Shown: positions 43,064 to 52,280 of the stretch, piece by piece | How the letters are laid out: each line of letters begins with the position of its first letter | How positions within the stretch are numbered: the stretch's first letter is position 1 | NCBI GenBank assembly: GCA_965200095.1 | Contig: OZ241350.1 | Location: 1,364,001-1,428,000, forward strand | DNA: 64,000 bases | Reading direction: 5' to 3' | DNA from: JANQOH01 sp965200095 | Lineage (GTDB): Bacteria > Pseudomonadota > Alphaproteobacteria > UBA7887 | The notes under the pieces: generated by a model | Told to the model about the DNA's origin: nothing | The model's database searches: none | The model's input: only the letters and a program-made list of their open reading frames with translations | Program-made: the position numbers and the translations under genes

Positions 43064-44764
43064 TCAGTGGCGGGCGAGCGGGCCGCGCAGGAGGCGGCCG
43101 GGGAGAGCGCCGGTGTGCTCGTTGTCGCGCAACACGATCTCGCCGGCGACGAGGGTGGCGGCGATGCCGTCCGCCGTCTGCTTCAGACGACGCGCGCCGG
43201 CGGGCAGGTCGTCCACCACTTCGGGCATCCGGGGCGCGACGGTATCGGGGTCGAACACCACCGCGTCGGCTACCATGCCCTCGCGCAGCAGGCCGCGGTC
43301 GTGGAAGCCCCAGCGGGTCGCCGTGTCGTAGGTGACAAGGCGGACCGCCTCCTCGAGGGTGAACGCTTCCTCCTGGCGCACCCAGTGACTCAGCAGATGG
43401 GTTTGCAGCGACGAATCCATGATCTGCGACACATGGGCGCCGGAATCGGAGAACGTCACCACCGAATGAGGGTGCTTCATCAGCGCCAGCGCATCGTCCT
43501 GGTTCTCATTGGCGAGGGGCTGGCGGAAAAACGCCGAAAGACCGGTTTCGAGGGCGATGTCGATCATCGCCTCGGCCGGGGCGACGCCGCGTTCGCGGGC
43601 AATCCCGGCGACCGAACGGTGCGGGCGCTCGATGCGGTCCATGTAGTAGAAGATGTCCCACTCGGGGGGGCGCGCCTCGGCGCCAATGGCTTCCGGGCCG
43701 TCATGGGGGCGGCTCGCGACCTCGACGAGACGGGCCCGCGTTTCGGGGTCGGCAAGCGCCGCCTTCTGCCCCTCCAGCGGGAGAGCGCGGACATCGCGCC
43801 ACACCTCCCGCGAGTCGAACGGCATGGTCGTGCGGAACGACAGGATGGAGTTGATTTCGCGGCTGTGAACCTGGGTGAAGAGATGCGCGCCGTCGCGGTT
43901 GCCGCGGCTAACGATGTCGTAGAACCGGCGCCACTGGCCGGGGCTTTCGCGCCGGCTCAGGCTGCCGAAGGTGATCGGCCGCCCGGTTTCGATCGACAGG
44001 CCGGCGAGCGCTTCGTAGACCCGGCTCATATGTTCGTCGTCGCCGCGCTCCATCGCCAGCTGGAAGATCCCGGCGCCCGTCTCGCCCATGCCGCGCACGA
44101 TGGCGCGCACTTCGTCGAACGGCGCCATGCGGCTGGCGACCGGACGGTCGTCGGAGGTGCGGTGGCTGGGGCTGCGCGAGGTCGAAAAGCCGATGGCGCC
44201 GGCGCGCACGGCCTCCTGCGCGAGCCGCGTCATCGCGGCGAGTTCGTCCTCGCTCGCCTCGCCGTCGAAGGCGCGCTCTCCCATGACATAGGTGCGCAGC
44301 GCGGAATGTCCCACATAGCCGGCGTAGTTGAGCGCCTTGGGCGCGGCGTCGACGGCGTCGAGATATTCGGGATAGCTCTCCCACGTCCAGTCGATGCCGG
44401 CAAGCATCGCCTCGCGGGAGATGTCTTCCGCGCGTTCGAGATTCCGGAACACGTAGTCGGTTTCCGCCTCGCGGCACGGCGCCAGGGTGAAGCCGCAATT
44501 GCCCATCACTGCGGTGGTGACACCGTGGTAGCAGGAACAACTGCCGAGCGGATCCCAGAACGCCTGGGCGTCCATGTGGGTGTGACCGTCGACGAAGCCC
44601 GGCGCGACGACCATACCCTCGGCGTCTATGGTCCGGCGAGCGGGTTCGGCGATGCGCCCGATGCGCGCGATGCGCCCGCCGGAAATGCCGACATCGGCGC
44701 GGTAGCGCGCGAGCCCCGAACCGTCGACCACCATACCGTTCGCGATCACGACATCGTACGCCAT
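43064..44764 (-). CDS. N-acyl-D-amino-acid deacylase-type amidohydrolase
   Basis: 566 residues, with the ATG preceded by GGGGGAGG. The metal motif APGFVDGHTHMDAQ (about 53-66), the bridging-site Cys in MGNCGFTLAPC (about 87-97) and the later metal residues in SDSGAH (about 454-459) place it in the amidohydrolase_3/D-aminoacylase group, which hydrolyses N-acyl-D-amino acids. AFTLEEAVRLVTYDTA and GMVADAVVFDPDTV are the usual C-terminal strand blocks. Related enzymes act on dihydropyrimidine-like or N-acyl compounds, so the exact substrate is open. It is followed after 60 bases by the orphan at 41603. Confidence 0.88.
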   Translation of the reverse strand: MAYDVVIANGMVVDGSGLARYRADVGISGGRIARIGRIAEPARRTIDAEGMVVAPGFVDGHTHMDAQAFWDPLGSCSCYHGVTTAVMGNCGFTLAPCREAETDYVFRNLERAEDISREAMLAGIDWTWESYPEYLDAVDAAPKALNYAGYVGHSALRTYVMGERAFDGEASEDELAAMTRLAQEAVRAGAIGFSTSRSPSHRTSDDRPVASRMAPFDEVRAIVRGMGETGAGIFQLAMERGDDEHMSRVYEALAGLSIETGRPITFGSLSRRESPGQWRRFYDIVSRGNRDGAHLFTQVHSREINSILSFRTTMPFDSREVWRDVRALPLEGQKAALADPETRARLVEVASRPHDGPEAIGAEARPPEWDIFYYMDRIERPHRSVAGIARERGVAPAEAMIDIALETGLSAFFRQPLANENQDDALALMKHPHSVVTFSDSGAHVSQIMDSSLQTHLLSHWVRQEEAFTLEEAVRLVTYDTATRWGFHDRGLLREGMVADAVVFDPDTVAPRMPEVVDDLPAGARRLKQTADGIAATLVAGEIVLRDNEHTGALPGRLLRGPLARH

Positions 44765-44827
44765 TGCCCGACCTCCCCCGGCGGCGCGCCGCGCCCGCGC
44801 CGCCGGGACAGTAACACGCGCGACGGG

Positions 44828-45799
44828 TCACATGAACAGGCGTCGGTCCTGCGGCATGTCGGCGTAGAGATGAGCGACGAATTCGCCGTATCCGTTCCAG
44901 ATGCGGGTGGGGATGCGGGTCATCGTCGTGAGGTCGCGCTCATCGGTCTGGGTCCAGCGCGGGTGCGAAAAGGCCGGGTTCACATTCGCCCAGAAGCCGT
45001 ATTCGCTCGGCGTGATCTCTTCCCAGAAGGTGGTCGGCCGCTCTTCGGAGAAATGGAAACGCACGATCGATTTGATGTGCTTGAAGCCGTATTTCCACGG
45101 CACGGCGAGGCGCAACGGCGCGCCGAACTGCTTCGCCAGCGGCTTGCCGTAGGCGCCGGTGACGATCAACGCGAGCTCGTTGGTCGCTTCCGCCAGGGTC
45201 AGCGCCTCGGTATAGGGCCAGGGATAGAACGACTGGCGCTGGCCGCGCGCCATGTCGGGGTCGTGGAACGATGTCATGACCAGATACTTCGCCGAGCCCA
45301 GCGGGCGCGCGAGGTCGACCAGCTGCGCCAGCGGGAAGCCCGTCCAGGGGACCGTCATCCCCCACGCCTCGACGCAGCGGTGACGGGTGACGCGCTCCTC
45401 GAGCGGCATGCGGCGGATGAGCGCGTCCGCCTCGGTGCGGATTTCGTTTTCGACCAGGCCGTCGATGACGACCTCCCACGGGCGGATTTGCAGGGCCTGC
45501 GCCGCTTTCCAGATGTTCTTGTGGGAGCCGAATTCGTAAAAATTGTTGTAGCGGCTCGCGATCGTTTCCTGCGTCAAGTCCAGATCGACCCCCAGACGGG
45601 CGTTCGCCGGCGCCGGGTAGAGGTCCGCCGTCGGGTCGCTTTCGGCGGCGGCGGACGACATCGCCAGCAGCGGCCCCGCGGCCGCCGCGAGGCCGCCGAA
45701 GCCGAGGCCGCGCAACACCGCGCGGCGGTCGCGGAACGTGGCCTCGGGCGTCGCCGCCCGTTCGGGGATCGCCCAGCCGGGCCGGTTGCGGATCGGCAT
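44828..45799 (-). CDS. msrP: Protein-methionine-sulfoxide reductase catalytic subunit
   Basis: 323 residues from the ATG at 45799, placed by AAAGGGTGG upstream; a GTG at 45808 overlaps that site. The twin-arginine signal DRRAVLRGLGFGGLAA exports the folded molybdoenzyme. RHRCVEAWGMTVPWTG contains the molybdenum-ligating Cys, and QRQSFYPWPYTEALTLAEA is quoted here by its core SFYPWPY. It repairs oxidised methionines in periplasmic proteins using electrons from MsrQ. msrQ is not adjacent, which is uncommon. It is divergent from nadD. Confidence 0.93.
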   Translation of the reverse strand: MPIRNRPGWAIPERAATPEATFRDRRAVLRGLGFGGLAAAAGPLLAMSSAAAESDPTADLYPAPANARLGVDLDLTQETIASRYNNFYEFGSHKNIWKAAQALQIRPWEVVIDGLVENEIRTEADALIRRMPLEERVTRHRCVEAWGMTVPWTGFPLAQLVDLARPLGSAKYLVMTSFHDPDMARGQRQSFYPWPYTEALTLAEATNELALIVTGAYGKPLAKQFGAPLRLAVPWKYGFKHIKSIVRFHFSEERPTTFWEEITPSEYGFWANVNPAFSHPRWTQTDERDLTTMTRIPTRIWNGYGEFVAHLYADMPQDRRLFM

Positions 45800-45879
45800 A
45801 TCGTCCACCCTTTCGGTTGTTGCCTTGTCGTGCGACGATATGACTCATTCCGCGCCGCGATCCCACCCGCCATCACGAC

Positions 45880-46938
45880 ATGTTGACCACAAGCGATTAC
45901 CCTTCGCGCGCGCTGCGCCGGCGCGCGGTTCGCCGGGCCGGACTCGCCGGACTCCTCGCCGGGCTGGGGCGACGGCCGCGGATCGGGCTGCTCGGCGGGT
46001 CGTTCAACCCGGCGCATGACGGACATCGGACGATCAGCCTGCGGGCGCTGCGCGAGCTCGGGCTCGACCGGGTATGGTGGCTGGTGTCGCCGCAGAATCC
46101 GCTGAAACCGCGCTGCGGGATGGCGCCGCTGGGCGAGCGTCTGGCCTCGGCGCGCCATGCGGCGCGGCATCGGCGCCTGCGCGCGAGCGCCCTCGAGGCG
46201 GCGCTGGGAACGCGCTACGCCGTGGACACCGTGGACGCATTGCGGCGCCGCTGTCCGCAGGCGCGCTTCGTGTGGCTCGCCGGCGCCGACTCCTTGTTGC
46301 AGATGCCCGCCTGGCGCCGCTGGCCGGCGCTGTTCCGGGCGCTCCCCATTGCCGTTTTCGACCGTCCTCCCTATTCTCTCCCGGCCCTGCGCGGCGCGGC
46401 CGCGGCGCGTTTCGCGCGTTTCCGACGCGGCGCGGAAGGACTCGCCGAAGCGCCGCCGCCCGCGTGGACCTTCCTGCGCGGGCGGCCGCACCCGGAATCG
46501 GCGACGCGGTTGCGGGCGCTGCGGGGCGCGGAAGGGAGCGAAACGGCCGGCGAGGAGACGGGAGAACCCGCCATCGGCGACAACGGACCCACCCGCCAGG
46601 CGGAGGCGATCCGGCGCGTTGCGCTCGGCTCGCTCGAGGAAGACAAGGCCGGCAACGTCACGGTCATCGACCTCGTCGGCAAGAGTTCCATCGCCGACGC
46701 CATGATCGTGGCGAGCGGGCGGTCGCGTCGCCATGTCGCGGCGGTCGCCGAGCATCTGGCGGAACGCCTGAAGAAGCGCGGGATGCCGCCCCGGTCGGTG
46801 GAGGGCCTGCCGAAGGCCGACTGGGTGCTGATCGATGCGGGCGACATCATCGTTCATATCTTCCGGCCCGAAGTGCGCGAATTCTACAAACTCGAGAAGA
46901 TGTGGGCGGCGCCGCTGCCGGACCCGGCGGCGCCATGA
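45880..46938 (+). CDS. nadD-rsfS: Nicotinate-nucleotide adenylyltransferase and ribosomal silencing factor in one frame
   Basis: 352 residues. Residues 1-216 are NadD, with LLGGSFNPAHDGH (about 38-49) binding ATP, LAGADSLLQM, and PESATRLRALRG, the SxTxxR motif that normally ends alphaproteobacterial NadD. The frame continues without a stop through GAEGSETAGEETGEPAIG into RsfS (about 240-343: DLVGKSSIADAMIVASGRS, KADWVLIDAGDIIVHIF). RsfS blocks ribosomal subunit joining through L14. The two are usually separate adjacent genes. There is no in-frame ATG, GTG or TTG in the linker; an ATC at 46573 has GGAG eight bases upstream. rlmH, normally next, is missing. Confidence 0.88.
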   Translation: MLTTSDYPSRALRRRAVRRAGLAGLLAGLGRRPRIGLLGGSFNPAHDGHRTISLRALRELGLDRVWWLVSPQNPLKPRCGMAPLGERLASARHAARHRRLRASALEAALGTRYAVDTVDALRRRCPQARFVWLAGADSLLQMPAWRRWPALFRALPIAVFDRPPYSLPALRGAAAARFARFRRGAEGLAEAPPPAWTFLRGRPHPESATRLRALRGAEGSETAGEETGEPAIGDNGPTRQAEAIRRVALGSLEEDKAGNVTVIDLVGKSSIADAMIVASGRSRRHVAAVAEHLAERLKKRGMPPRSVEGLPKADWVLIDAGDIIVHIFRPEVREFYKLEKMWAAPLPDPAAP

Positions 46939-48488
46939 CCCGCCGTCCGGCGGTTCTGTGCATCCTCGACGGCTGGGGCCTCGCGGCGGACGGCCCCGAC
47001 AATGCGATCGCGCGCGCCCGCACGCCGGTGTGGGACCGGCTCGCCGGCGGGTTCCCGATCGCCCGGATCGCGGCTTCGGGCGAGGCGGTCGGCCTTCCCG
47101 CCGGCCAGATGGGCAATTCCGAAGTCGGGCACATGACCATCGGCTCGGGGCGCGCGATCGTTCAGGACTTGCCGCGCATCGACGCCGCGGTCGGCGATGG
47201 CGGCCTCGCGGCGGCGCCGGCGCTGGCCCGGCTCGTCGCCCGGTTGCGCCGCAGCGGCGGCAGGTGCCATCTCGCGGGCCTGGCCTCGCCGGGCGGCGTT
47301 CATGCCCACACATCGCACATGCTGGCGCTGGCGCAATGCGTCGCCGGGGCCGGCGTTCCCGTCGCCGTCCACGCCTTTCTCGACGGGCGGGACACGCCGC
47401 CGCGGAGCGCCCGGGGCTATCTCGCCGCCTTCGAGGCCGCCGCGCGCGCGGGCGCGCCGGGCGTGTCGCTCGCGACCGTGTGCGGACGCTATTTCGCGAT
47501 GGACCGCGACGGCAATTGGGAGCGCACGGCGCGCGCCTGGGCGGCGATGACGCGCGGCGAGGGCGCGCGCGCGGCGTCCGCCGACGCGGCCGTCGCCGCG
47601 GGTTACGCGGCGGGCGCGGGCGACGAATTCGTCGCGCCTGCGGTCATCGGCGGCTATGGCGGCATGAGGGACGGCGACGGCTTCGTCATGGCCAATTTCC
47701 GCGCCGACCGCGCGCGCCAGATCCTCGCCGCGCTGCTCGAGCCGGACTTCGCGGCGTTCCCCCGCGCCCGTCCGCCCGCCTTCGCCGCGGCGGTGGGAAT
47801 GACGCGCTATTCCGCGGCGCTGGACGCGCGGATGGAAACCCTGTTCCCGCCCGTCGAGCCGCGCGACACCCTCGGCGCCCTCGCGGCGGCGGCGGGCCTG
47901 CGGCAGTTCAGGACCGCCGAAACCGAGAAATACGCTCACGTTACGTTCTTCCTCAACGGCGGACGCGAGGAGCCGTTTCCCGGCGAGGCGCGGTTGCTGG
48001 CGCCGTCGCCGAAGGTCGCGACCTACGACCTCGCGCCGGCGATGTCGGCGGCGGCGGTGGCGGGCGGGCTGGAGGCGGCGCTGGGGCGCGGCGGGGTCGA
48101 CTTCGCCGCGGTCAATTTCGCCAACGCCGACATGGTGGGCCACACCGGCGACCTCGCCGCCGCCATCGCCGCGGTCGAGGCGGTGGACGCCAGCCTCGGG
48201 CGCGTCGCCGCGGCGGTTCGCGCCTCCGGAGGCTCGTTGCTGGTCACTGCGGACCACGGCAACGCCGAATGTATGCGGGATGCGGAAACCGGCGCGGCGC
48301 ACACCGCGCACACGACGAACCCGGCGCCGGCGGTCGTCCTCGGCGCGCCGGAGGGGGCGCGGCTGCGCGACGGCGGGCTCGCCGACATTGCGCCCACGAT
48401 GCTCGAACTGCTTGGTCTCGACCGCCCGGACTCGATGACGGGCCGCTCCCTGCTCGCGTCGCCGCGGGGCCGTCGTGCCGCGGCCTGA
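46935..48488 (+). CDS. gpmI: 2,3-bisphosphoglycerate-independent phosphoglycerate mutase
   Basis: 517 residues from an ATG overlapping the upstream stop (ATGA). It interconverts 3- and 2-phosphoglycerate using manganese. LCILDGWGLAADGPDNAIA and QMGNSEVGHMTIGSGR (catalytic Ser and metal) are at the N-terminus. FLDGRDTPPRSA and RYFAMDRDGNWERT lie in the transferase domain. FANADMVGHTGD and TADHGNAE return to the phosphatase domain. The length is typical. It overlaps the next gene by 14 bases. Confidence 0.96.
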   Translation: MTRRPAVLCILDGWGLAADGPDNAIARARTPVWDRLAGGFPIARIAASGEAVGLPAGQMGNSEVGHMTIGSGRAIVQDLPRIDAAVGDGGLAAAPALARLVARLRRSGGRCHLAGLASPGGVHAHTSHMLALAQCVAGAGVPVAVHAFLDGRDTPPRSARGYLAAFEAAARAGAPGVSLATVCGRYFAMDRDGNWERTARAWAAMTRGEGARAASADAAVAAGYAAGAGDEFVAPAVIGGYGGMRDGDGFVMANFRADRARQILAALLEPDFAAFPRARPPAFAAAVGMTRYSAALDARMETLFPPVEPRDTLGALAAAAGLRQFRTAETEKYAHVTFFLNGGREEPFPGEARLLAPSPKVATYDLAPAMSAAAVAGGLEAALGRGGVDFAAVNFANADMVGHTGDLAAAIAAVEAVDASLGRVAAAVRASGGSLLVTADHGNAECMRDAETGAAHTAHTTNPAPAVVLGAPEGARLRDGGLADIAPTMLELLGLDRPDSMTGRSLLASPRGRRAAA

Positions 48489-49566
48489 CGGCGCGGCGGG
48501 CCGGTTCGCGTCTGCGGCGCTCTGGGCGGCGCTCGCATTTTGCGGCCCCCTTCCGGCGGACGCCCGGGGCGAGGACGCGCAGCAGCTGGAGCGCGAGATG
48601 ACGGCGCTGCGCGGCGAGCTCGTCCGCACCGCCGCGGCGGTCCAGGCGCGCGAGGCGGAGATCGCGGCGGCCACCGCCGAATTAACGGCGCTCGAGGATC
48701 GCCTGCGGGTCCAGGAGGAGGCCTACGAAACCAGCCGGGCGCGGCTGGAGAACATGTTGGCGTCCCTCGCGCTGCTGGCGCGCTCCCCGCCCAACGCGCT
48801 GATGGGGCGGCCGTCGCAATGGGCGGACACGGTGCGCGGCGCGGCGCTGGCGGAGCGCGCCGCGCCGCTGCTCGCCCGCCGCGCGGCCGCGGCGGCCGAA
48901 CACGCAACGGAGCTGAAGCGTCTGGGCGCCGAGCGCGCGCGGCGCCGCGACGCCATGCGCGCGTCGCGGCGCGTCCTCGGCCGCGAACAAGCCCGCCTGC
49001 GGCGGGCGCTGGGACGCAAGGCGGACCTTCACGCCAGAACATCGACGGACGCGCCGCCGGCCGCGGGGGCGGAAACGGCGACCGACCTCACCGCCCTGAT
49101 CGACCGGATCGGGAAGACCCGGGCCGGGGAAGCGGCGACGGGCGGCCCAGGGGCGGTCCGCTTCGCCGCGCCGCCCGCGGGGTCGAGCCTGCCCTGGCCG
49201 GTTCATGGCGAGGTGGTCGCCGGTTTCGACGATGCGGGCGACGGTTTGCGGCCCGGCATCTCCATCGCCACCGCGCCGGAGGCGCAGGTGGTGGCGCCGG
49301 ACGGCGGCGATATCGTGTTCGCCGGCCCTTTTCGCCGCTACGGGCAGCTCTTGATCATCGAACATGGCGGCGGCTACCATAGCGTGATGGCGGGTCTCGC
49401 GCGGATCGACGGCGAGGTCGGCCAGCGCGTCGCCGCCGGGGAACCCGTGGGGGCGATGACCGGCGACGGCGAGAGGGGCCTTCTGCGTGTCGAGGTCCGC
49501 CATCGCGGCCGGCCTGTGGACCCCGTCGCCTGGCTCACATCGGACGATCGGAAGGTGAGTGGATGA
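48475..49566 (+). CDS. EnvC-like murein hydrolase activator with degenerate M23 domain
   Basis: 363 residues from a GTG inside the end of gpmI. A signal peptide ends near PADARG. A long coiled coil (about 35-180) rich in Glu, Arg and Ala follows, then a LytM/M23 domain from LPWPVHGEVVAGFDD. The zinc ligands are replaced: LRPGISIAT has no His at the first site, and the second block HGGGYHSVMAGL and LRVEVRH keep only part of the pattern. It is therefore predicted not to cut peptidoglycan but to activate an amidase such as the one at 30669, as EnvC does. Its position between gpmI and ctpA is conserved in alphaproteobacteria. Confidence 0.88.
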   Translation: MPRPDGAAGRFASAALWAALAFCGPLPADARGEDAQQLEREMTALRGELVRTAAAVQAREAEIAAATAELTALEDRLRVQEEAYETSRARLENMLASLALLARSPPNALMGRPSQWADTVRGAALAERAAPLLARRAAAAAEHATELKRLGAERARRRDAMRASRRVLGREQARLRRALGRKADLHARTSTDAPPAAGAETATDLTALIDRIGKTRAGEAATGGPGAVRFAAPPAGSSLPWPVHGEVVAGFDDAGDGLRPGISIATAPEAQVVAPDGGDIVFAGPFRRYGQLLIIEHGGGYHSVMAGLARIDGEVGQRVAAGEPVGAMTGDGERGLLRVEVRHRGRPVDPVAWLTSDDRKVSG

Positions 49567-50861
49567 CTCGCAGATTCACGGGCTTCGGCGCCGCGCTGTG
49601 GCTGTTGGCGCCGGCGCTGCTCGCCGCCGGGCCCGCCGGCGCGAATTCGGAGACATACCGCCAGCTCAACCTGTTCGGCGACGTGTTCGAGCGCGTCCGC
49701 GCGGAATATGTCGAGGACGTGTCCGACGAACAGCTCATCGAGGCCGCGGTCAAGGGGATGCTCGCGGCGCTGGACCCTCATTCGAGCTTCCTGCCGCCGC
49801 GCGAGTTCGAGGACATGCAGGTGCAGACCCGCGGCGAGTTCGGCGGCCTCGGCATCGAGGTCACGATGGAAAACGGCCTGGTCAAGGTCATATCGCCGAT
49901 CGACGACACCCCGGCGTCGCGCGCCGGGCTGCAACCGGGCGACTTCGTCAGCCATATCGACGGCGAACCGGTCATGGGCCTCACCCTGACGGAAGCGGTC
50001 GAGCGCATGCGCGGCCCGGTGAAGTCGAGCATCACCGTCACCGTCCTGCGCGAGGGCGAGCCGGCGCCCTTCGACGTCAGCCTGATACGCGATGTCATCC
50101 GCATCCGGTCGGTGCGCTGGCGGGCCGAAGGCGATGTGGGTTATCTGCGCATCACCTCGTTCAACGAACAGACGCAGCCGGGAGTCGAACAGGGACTGAA
50201 GGAACTGCGCGCCGGGATCGGCGACGGCATGAAGGGGCTGGTGCTCGACCTGCGCAACAATCCGGGCGGTCTGCTCGATCAGGCGGTGTCGGTGAGCAGC
50301 AGTTTCCTCGAACGCGGCGAGATCGTGTCGACGCGCGGCCGGCGCGCCGACAATGCGAGCCGTTTCAACGCTGAGACCGGCGACCTGCTCGACGGTCTGC
50401 CGATGGTGGTGCTGATCAACGGCGGTTCGGCCTCGGCGTCGGAGATCGTCGCCGGGGCGTTGCAGGACCATCGGCGGGCGGTGGTCCTCGGCACGCGCTC
50501 GTTCGGCAAGGGGTCGGTGCAGTCGATCGTCCCGCTGCCGGGGGACCGCGCGATGCGTCTGACCACGGCGCGATATTACACGCCGTCGGGACGGTCGATC
50601 CAGGCGAAGGGCATCGAGCCCGACATCGAGGTGGAGCGCACCAGTATCGAAGAGGTCGAGGTTGAGGACCGGCGGCGCGAATCGGACCTTCGCGGACGGC
50701 TCGACGGCGATCCGGATCCCGCCGACGGCGCCGCGCCGCCGGATGGCGCGGCCGACGACGAGACGGCAAGCCCGACCGGCGTCGCGACCATCGACTACCA
50801 GCTGCGCCGCGCGCTCGACCTGCTCGAAGGGGTGGCGCTCTACGGCGACAAGCAGGGTTGA
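49563..50861 (+). CDS. ctpA: Carboxy-terminal processing peptidase, S41A family
   Basis: 432 residues, with an ATG overlapping the envC-like stop and GGAAGGTGAG upstream. A signal peptide ends near GPAGA. A PDZ domain occupies about 85-165 (FGGLGIEVTMENGLVKV). The catalytic Ser is in NGGSASASEIVAGAL (about 280-294) and the Lys in GTRSFGKGSVQ (about 305-315). It cleaves C-termini of periplasmic proteins, often under adaptor control, and can trim murein enzymes. The neighbour is an EnvC-like activator. The region after 365 is acidic and likely flexible. Confidence 0.95.
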   Translation: MTRRFTGFGAALWLLAPALLAAGPAGANSETYRQLNLFGDVFERVRAEYVEDVSDEQLIEAAVKGMLAALDPHSSFLPPREFEDMQVQTRGEFGGLGIEVTMENGLVKVISPIDDTPASRAGLQPGDFVSHIDGEPVMGLTLTEAVERMRGPVKSSITVTVLREGEPAPFDVSLIRDVIRIRSVRWRAEGDVGYLRITSFNEQTQPGVEQGLKELRAGIGDGMKGLVLDLRNNPGGLLDQAVSVSSSFLERGEIVSTRGRRADNASRFNAETGDLLDGLPMVVLINGGSASASEIVAGALQDHRRAVVLGTRSFGKGSVQSIVPLPGDRAMRLTTARYYTPSGRSIQAKGIEPDIEVERTSIEEVEVEDRRRESDLRGRLDGDPDPADGAAPPDGAADDETASPTGVATIDYQLRRALDLLEGVALYGDKQG

Positions 50862-51391
50862 GCGCGGGCGCGGCGCAGGCGCGCGGGCGTCCCTGGCGCC
50901 GCGGCGTCGGCATCCTCCTGTTCAACGGGCGGGGGGAGGCGTTCGCCGGCCGGCGCAAGGGGTTCGACCCGCCGGTCTGGCAGATGCCGCAGGGCGGGAT
51001 CGACCGCGGCGAGACCGCGCGCGCGGCGGCGCTGCGCGAATTGGCGGAAGAGACCGGCGTAACCGCGGTGGAGATCGTCGGCGAGAGCGCCGAATGGCGG
51101 CGCTACGAATTGCCGGCGGCCCTGCTCGGACGCGCCTGGGGCGGGCGATACCGGGGCCAGGAGCAGAAGTGGTTCGCGATGCGCTTTCTGGGGAGCGACG
51201 CGGACATCGATCTCGACGCCTGCGCGCCGGCGGAGTTCGAGAGCTGGCGCTGGATGGATCCTGAGGTTCTGGCGGCGGAGATCGCGCCGTTCAAGCGCGC
51301 GGTCTACGGCTCGGTGGTGGCGGAGTTCGCCCCTCTCCTTGCGGCGTTCACGCGGCCGGCGCCGCAAGGCCGCGGGCGCGCCAGCGCATGA
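50858..51391 (+). CDS. rppH: RNA pyrophosphohydrolase (Nudix)
   Basis: 177 residues from a TTG at 50858 overlapping the ctpA stop; the conserved RRGVGILLFNGRGEAFAGRR starts soon after, so no later start fits. The Nudix box GGIDRGETARAAALRELAEETGV is identified by its ends GGIDRGE and RELAEETG (about 46-67). WFAMRFLGSDADIDLD is typical of RppH, which removes pyrophosphate from 5' ends of mRNA to start RNase E decay. Its 3' end overlaps the convergent gene at 51348 by about 44 bases. Confidence 0.93.
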   Translation: MSAGAAQARGRPWRRGVGILLFNGRGEAFAGRRKGFDPPVWQMPQGGIDRGETARAAALRELAEETGVTAVEIVGESAEWRRYELPAALLGRAWGGRYRGQEQKWFAMRFLGSDADIDLDACAPAEFESWRWMDPEVLAAEIAPFKRAVYGSVVAEFAPLLAAFTRPAPQGRGRASA

Positions 51392-52163
51392 GCCGCCAGC
51401 CGGCGCGCGCCGCCTGCCGCCCCGCCCAGCCGTGCGGATTCACGCCCGCGGCCTTGAGGATCATCCGGAAACCCAGGTCGAAGCGATCCCGGCGGTAGGC
51501 GCGAAAGGCGCGCCGCGAATAGGCGCGGGCGCTGCGCCGCCGGTTGTAGGGCCGGGCCGCCTCGTTGCCGCAATGCCAGGCATAGGCGAGTTCGTCGTCG
51601 TTCATCTCCACGACCCGCGCAAGCGCCACCCGGAGGCGGCGCCAGCGGCCGATGCCTTCGCGTTCGAGATAGCGTTTGAGCGTGTCGTGAAACAATTTGT
51701 AGTGGCGGAACTCGTCGGCGGCGATGCGGCGGCAGATATCCCTGAGAACCGGTTCGTCCGCGGCGTCGGCAAGTGCGCCGTAGAAGGACGAGGTCGCGGC
51801 TTCGACCACGCAGCGGGCGATGAGTTCGCCGCTGCGCGACCCGCGCACCGAGCGCCGGGCTTCAAGCGGCAGCCGATAGCCGGCCGCGAAGCGCGCGAAG
51901 CGGGACTCGAAATCGAAAGAAGGATCGGCCATGGCCGCCCAGCGCGCCAGCGCCTCGCCGTGCCGCACTTCCTCGCGCGCCCAGACCCCGGCGGCGCTGA
52001 CGAAGGCGTCGTCCCCGGCGAATACGTTGCCCAGATAGACCCCGTAATCGCCGCCGTTATGTTCGACGATCGCGGCGGCCCTGGCGACGGCGAGCAGATC
52101 GGCGTCGACCTTGCGCGCTTCGAAACGCCGCCAGGGAATGTCGTCGAGGGTCCAGCCTTTCAT
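51348..52163 (-). CDS. Ferritin-like di-iron domain protein
   Basis: 271 residues from the ATG at 52163 (MKGWTLDDIPWRRFEARKV); longer starts upstream are less likely. Two ExxH elements, WAREEVRHGEALARW and AADEFRHYKLFHDT, together with single Glu residues in IVEHNGGDYG and CVVEAATSSFYGAL, make the four-helix di-iron pattern shared by ferritin-like proteins, rubrerythrins and acyl-ACP desaturase relatives. The C-terminus is very basic (RRRSARAYSRRAFRAYRR). The function is unknown; a hydroxylase or desaturase acting on an acyl or tethered substrate is plausible. It lies last on the strand of the polysaccharide genes, 117 bp after the ligase gene, but need not belong to them. Confidence 0.65.
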   Translation of the reverse strand: MKGWTLDDIPWRRFEARKVDADLLAVARAAAIVEHNGGDYGVYLGNVFAGDDAFVSAAGVWAREEVRHGEALARWAAMADPSFDFESRFARFAAGYRLPLEARRSVRGSRSGELIARCVVEAATSSFYGALADAADEPVLRDICRRIAADEFRHYKLFHDTLKRYLEREGIGRWRRLRVALARVVEMNDDELAYAWHCGNEAARPYNRRRSARAYSRRAFRAYRRDRFDLGFRMILKAAGVNPHGWAGRQAARAGWRLMRWRARGLAAPAA

Positions 52164-52280
52164 CGTCGCGCCGAGCGTCGCCCAAGCCCATGACCGGAGC
52201 GTACCGCAATCGCCGGCCGCGGGCAACCCGCCGGGACGACCGCGCACGGAGACCGTCGCCTCCTCTCCCGGGGAGGCTGC

